Shown: in pieces, positions 12,192 through 14,355 of the stretch
Layout: every line of letters begins with the position of its first letter
How positions within the stretch are numbered: the first letter of the stretch is position 1
Assembly: GCA_030681635.1 (NCBI GenBank)
Contig: JAUXRT010000116.1
Span: 1-14,355 of the forward strand
Length of the DNA: 14,355 bases
Direction: 5' to 3'
From: Reyranella sp.
Lineage (GTDB): Bacteria; Pseudomonadota; Alphaproteobacteria; Reyranellales; Reyranellaceae
Made by a program: the position numbers and the translations under genes
Notes under the pieces: model-generated
The model's database searches: none
The model's input: the letters and a program-made list of their open reading frames with translations, nothing else
Told to the model about the DNA's origin: nothing

Positions 12192-14355
12192 CTACTCCGC
12201 CGCCATCAACGGTGCGGCGGCATCGAGTGCCGCGCTGACGCGCGGCGGCGACATCGGCAGGTCGGTCATGCGCACACCGGTGGCGCGCGCGATGGCGTTG
12301 CCCACGGTGGCGAGCGGCGGCACGATCGGCACTTCGCCGACGCCGCGCACGCCATAGGGGTGATGCGGGTTGGCGACCTCGACGATGATGGTCTCGATCA
12401 TCGGCAGGTCGGAGGCGACCGGCATGCGGTAGTCGAGGAAGCCCGCGTTATCGAGCTTGCCCTTGGCGCTATAAATGTACTCCTCGTTCAGCGCCCAGCC
12501 GATGCCCTGCACGGCGCCGCCCTGCATCTGGCCCTCGACGTAGCTGGGATGGATCGCCGTGCCGACGTCCTGCACCGCGGTGTAGCGGCCGATCTCGACG
12601 ATGCCGGTGTCACGGTCGACCTTGAGGTCGACGATGTGGACGCCAAAGCCAGGGCCGGCGCCTTGGGCGTTGAGCTGGTTGTGGCCGTTGATCGGCCCAC
12701 CGGTCTTGCCGGCGGTCGCGGCGAGCTGGGCAAGCGACAGCGGCTCGAACTCGCCGACGTTGCTGCCGGCCGGCTTGGCGCAGCCGTTCTCCCAGATCAC
12801 GCCGTCGGGGTCGACGCCCCAGGTCTTGGCGGCGCGCACCTTGCACTCGCGGATCAGGTCGCGCACCGAGTTCACCACCGCAAGGCCTGTCGCGAAGGTG
12901 ACGCGGCTGCCGCCGGTCACGAAGTTGAAGCCGATCGAGCTCGTATCGGCGATCACCGGACGAACCGTGGAGTAGTCGACGCCGAGCTCCTCGGCCGCCA
13001 TTAGGGCGAGCGAGGCGCGTGAGCCGCCGATGTCGGGATTGCCCGAGATGATGGTGACAGTGCCGTCCTCGGCCACGTGCGCCGCCGCGCTCGAATCGGC
13101 CCCGACGTTGAACCAGAAGCCCGCCGCCACGCCGCGCGCCATGCCCGGCTTGGGCTTGCTCTTGTAGTGCTCGGACTTCTTGGCCGCTTCCAGCGTCTCG
13201 ACGAAGCCGATGGTGTCGAACACCGGGCCGTAGCTGGTCTTGGTGCCCTTAGCGGCGGCGTTCTTGAGGCGGAGGTCGATCGGGTCCATGCGCAGTTCCT
13301 GCGCCAGGATGTCGATGGTGGATTCGACACCCCACGCCGAGATCGGCGCCCCGGGGGCGCGATAGGCCGCGACCTTCGGGCGATTGCTCACCACGTCGTA
13401 GCCCACGACCTTGATGTTGGGGATGTCGTAGCAGGCGAAGCTGGTCCAGCATGCCGGACCGACCGGCGAACCGGGGAAGGCGCCGGCCTGCAGCGCGATG
13501 GTGCATTCGGCGGCCACGATCGTGCCGTCCTTCTTGGCGCCGATCTTGACGTGGACCGTGCCGCCCGGCGCCGGGCCGGAGGCCTTGAACACCTCGTCGC
13601 GCGTCATCGTCATCTTCACCGGCTTGCCGGACTTCTTGGACAGCATCACGGCGACCGGCTCGAGATAGACCACGGTCTTGCCGCCGAAGCCGCCGCCGAT
13701 CTCGGTCGGCGTCACGCGGATCTGCGAGGTCTCGATGTTGAGCAGCCGGCTGCAGAAGCCGCGCACCTGGAAGTGTCCCTGCGTGGTCGACCAGATCTGC
13801 ACCTGGCCGTCCTCGGCCATGCTGGCGAGGCAGGCATGCGGCTCGATGTAGCCCTGGTGCACGGGCTGGGTGGTGTAGTCGCGCTCGACCACGATCTCGG
13901 CCTGCTTGAAGCCGGCGTCGGTGTCGCCCTTCAGGTTGTCGATGCGCTTGGCGATGTTCGACGGCTTGGTCGGCACCGGCTTCACGCCCTCGGTGATGAG
14001 GTGGTCGTGCAGCAGCGGCGCGCCGTCCTTCATCGCCTCGGCGACGTCGATCACGTGCGGCAGCACCTCGTACTCGACCTTGATCAGGGCGAGGGCGGCG
14101 TTGGCGATGGCCTCGGTGGTGGCGGCGACGGCGGCGACGGGATGGCTCTCGTAGAGCGCCTTCTCGCGCGCCATCACGTTGCGCGTGATGTCGCGCAGGT
14201 TGACCTGCATCTCGCCGGTGGGAACGATCAGGTTGGGCTGCTCGGGGAAGTCCTTGGCCGTCACCACCGCCTTGACGCCCGGCAGCTTCTCGGCGGCCGA
14301 AATGTCGATCGACTTGATGATGGCGTGGGCGTGCGGGCTGCGCAGCACCTTGCCG
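12192..14355 (-). CDS. Xanthine dehydrogenase-family molybdopterin-binding subunit (partial, 5' end beyond window)
   Basis: The large molybdenum-cofactor subunit of a xanthine dehydrogenase/aldehyde oxidase-type hydroxylase, about 720 residues visible. The visible part begins GKVLRSPHAHA, which in the family follows a short N-terminal stretch, so perhaps 20-60 residues lie beyond 14355. GGGFGGKTVVYLEP (near 13697) is the cofactor-binding glycine motif. AYRAPGAP marks the active-site loop, VTGGSR is a further cofactor loop, and GVGEVP near 12335 holds the catalytic Glu. The AYRAPG motif resembles carbon-monoxide dehydrogenase/4-hydroxybenzoyl-CoA reductase relatives rather than true xanthine dehydrogenase, so the substrate is open. 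The FAD and 2Fe-2S subunits are not in view and may lie to the right. A strong hairpin follows the stop. Confidence 0.94.
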   Translation of the reverse strand, partial: GKVLRSPHAHAIIKSIDISAAEKLPGVKAVVTAKDFPEQPNLIVPTGEMQVNLRDITRNVMAREKALYESHPVAAVAATTEAIANAALALIKVEYEVLPHVIDVAEAMKDGAPLLHDHLITEGVKPVPTKPSNIAKRIDNLKGDTDAGFKQAEIVVERDYTTQPVHQGYIEPHACLASMAEDGQVQIWSTTQGHFQVRGFCSRLLNIETSQIRVTPTEIGGGFGGKTVVYLEPVAVMLSKKSGKPVKMTMTRDEVFKASGPAPGGTVHVKIGAKKDGTIVAAECTIALQAGAFPGSPVGPACWTSFACYDIPNIKVVGYDVVSNRPKVAAYRAPGAPISAWGVESTIDILAQELRMDPIDLRLKNAAAKGTKTSYGPVFDTIGFVETLEAAKKSEHYKSKPKPGMARGVAAGFWFNVGADSSAAAHVAEDGTVTIISGNPDIGGSRASLALMAAEELGVDYSTVRPVIADTSSIGFNFVTGGSRVTFATGLAVVNSVRDLIRECKVRAAKTWGVDPDGVIWENGCAKPAGSNVGEFEPLSLAQLAATAGKTGGPINGHNQLNAQGAGPGFGVHIVDLKVDRDTGIVEIGRYTAVQDVGTAIHPSYVEGQMQGGAVQGIGWALNEEYIYSAKGKLDNAGFLDYRMPVASDLPMIETIIVEVANPHHPYGVRGVGEVPIVPPLATVGNAIARATGVRMTDLPMSPPRVSAALDAAAPLMAAE

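Noticed and set aside
14346..14348. GTG as the true start of the molybdenum subunit
   Set aside because: The frame stays open to the window edge and encodes the family-typical GKVLRSPHAHA, so this codon is internal.

Overview
The window is GC-rich DNA, apart from an AT-richer first ~340 bases. Gene content points to a soil or freshwater alphaproteobacterium (Rhodospirillales/Hyphomicrobiales, Reyranella- or Bradyrhizobium-like). The reasons are two Bug-type tripartite tricarboxylate transporter (TTT) binding proteins, a TauD/TfdA dioxygenase, a xanthine dehydrogenase-family molybdenum subunit, two CspA-like genes and strong Shine-Dalgarno sites. The taxon is inference; there is no rRNA or marker gene here.

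Layout: (1) 1-246, tail of an unrecognised AT-rich gene. (2) 424-2035, two minus-strand genes, a small membrane-anchored protein and a fatty acid desaturase. (3) 2320-2532, a cold-shock gene with its own terminator near 2689-2717. (4) 2772-3668, a transglutaminase-like protein. (5) 3761-6154, the most interesting locus: a compact three-gene unit encoding a Gly/Trp/Asn-repeat precursor peptide (GrrA/OscA-like), a radical SAM/SPASM maturase (GrrM/OscB-like) and an exported CxxC protein of unknown family. (6) 6155-7123, a minus-strand Bug binding protein, convergent with zero gap. (7) 7228-8885, a YjlB-like cupin followed by an exported pepsin-like aspartic protease. (8) 8991-10816, a TauD/TfdA dioxygenase whose stop overlaps the start of a second Bug binding protein. 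(9) 10868-11416 minus, an NTF2/SnoaL-like protein. (10) 11613-11819, a second cold-shock gene with a clear terminator. (11) 11946-12119 minus, a small basic protein. (12) 12192-14355 minus, the molybdopterin-binding subunit of a xanthine dehydrogenase-family hydroxylase, cut by the window edge.

How it works together: the radical SAM locus looks like a ribosomally made, post-translationally modified peptide (RiPP) system. The precursor has a leader resembling a signal peptide and a C-terminal core with ten W-x-N triplets, the substrate motif for three-residue cyclophane formation. The maturase follows 4 nt after the precursor stop and is coupled by an ATGA overlap to the exported CxxC protein. 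The remaining genes look like ordinary metabolic cargo: uptake receptors, an oxygenase and a molybdenum hydroxylase, suggesting use of organic acids or aromatics. The unusual item among them is the bacterial pepsin-like protease.
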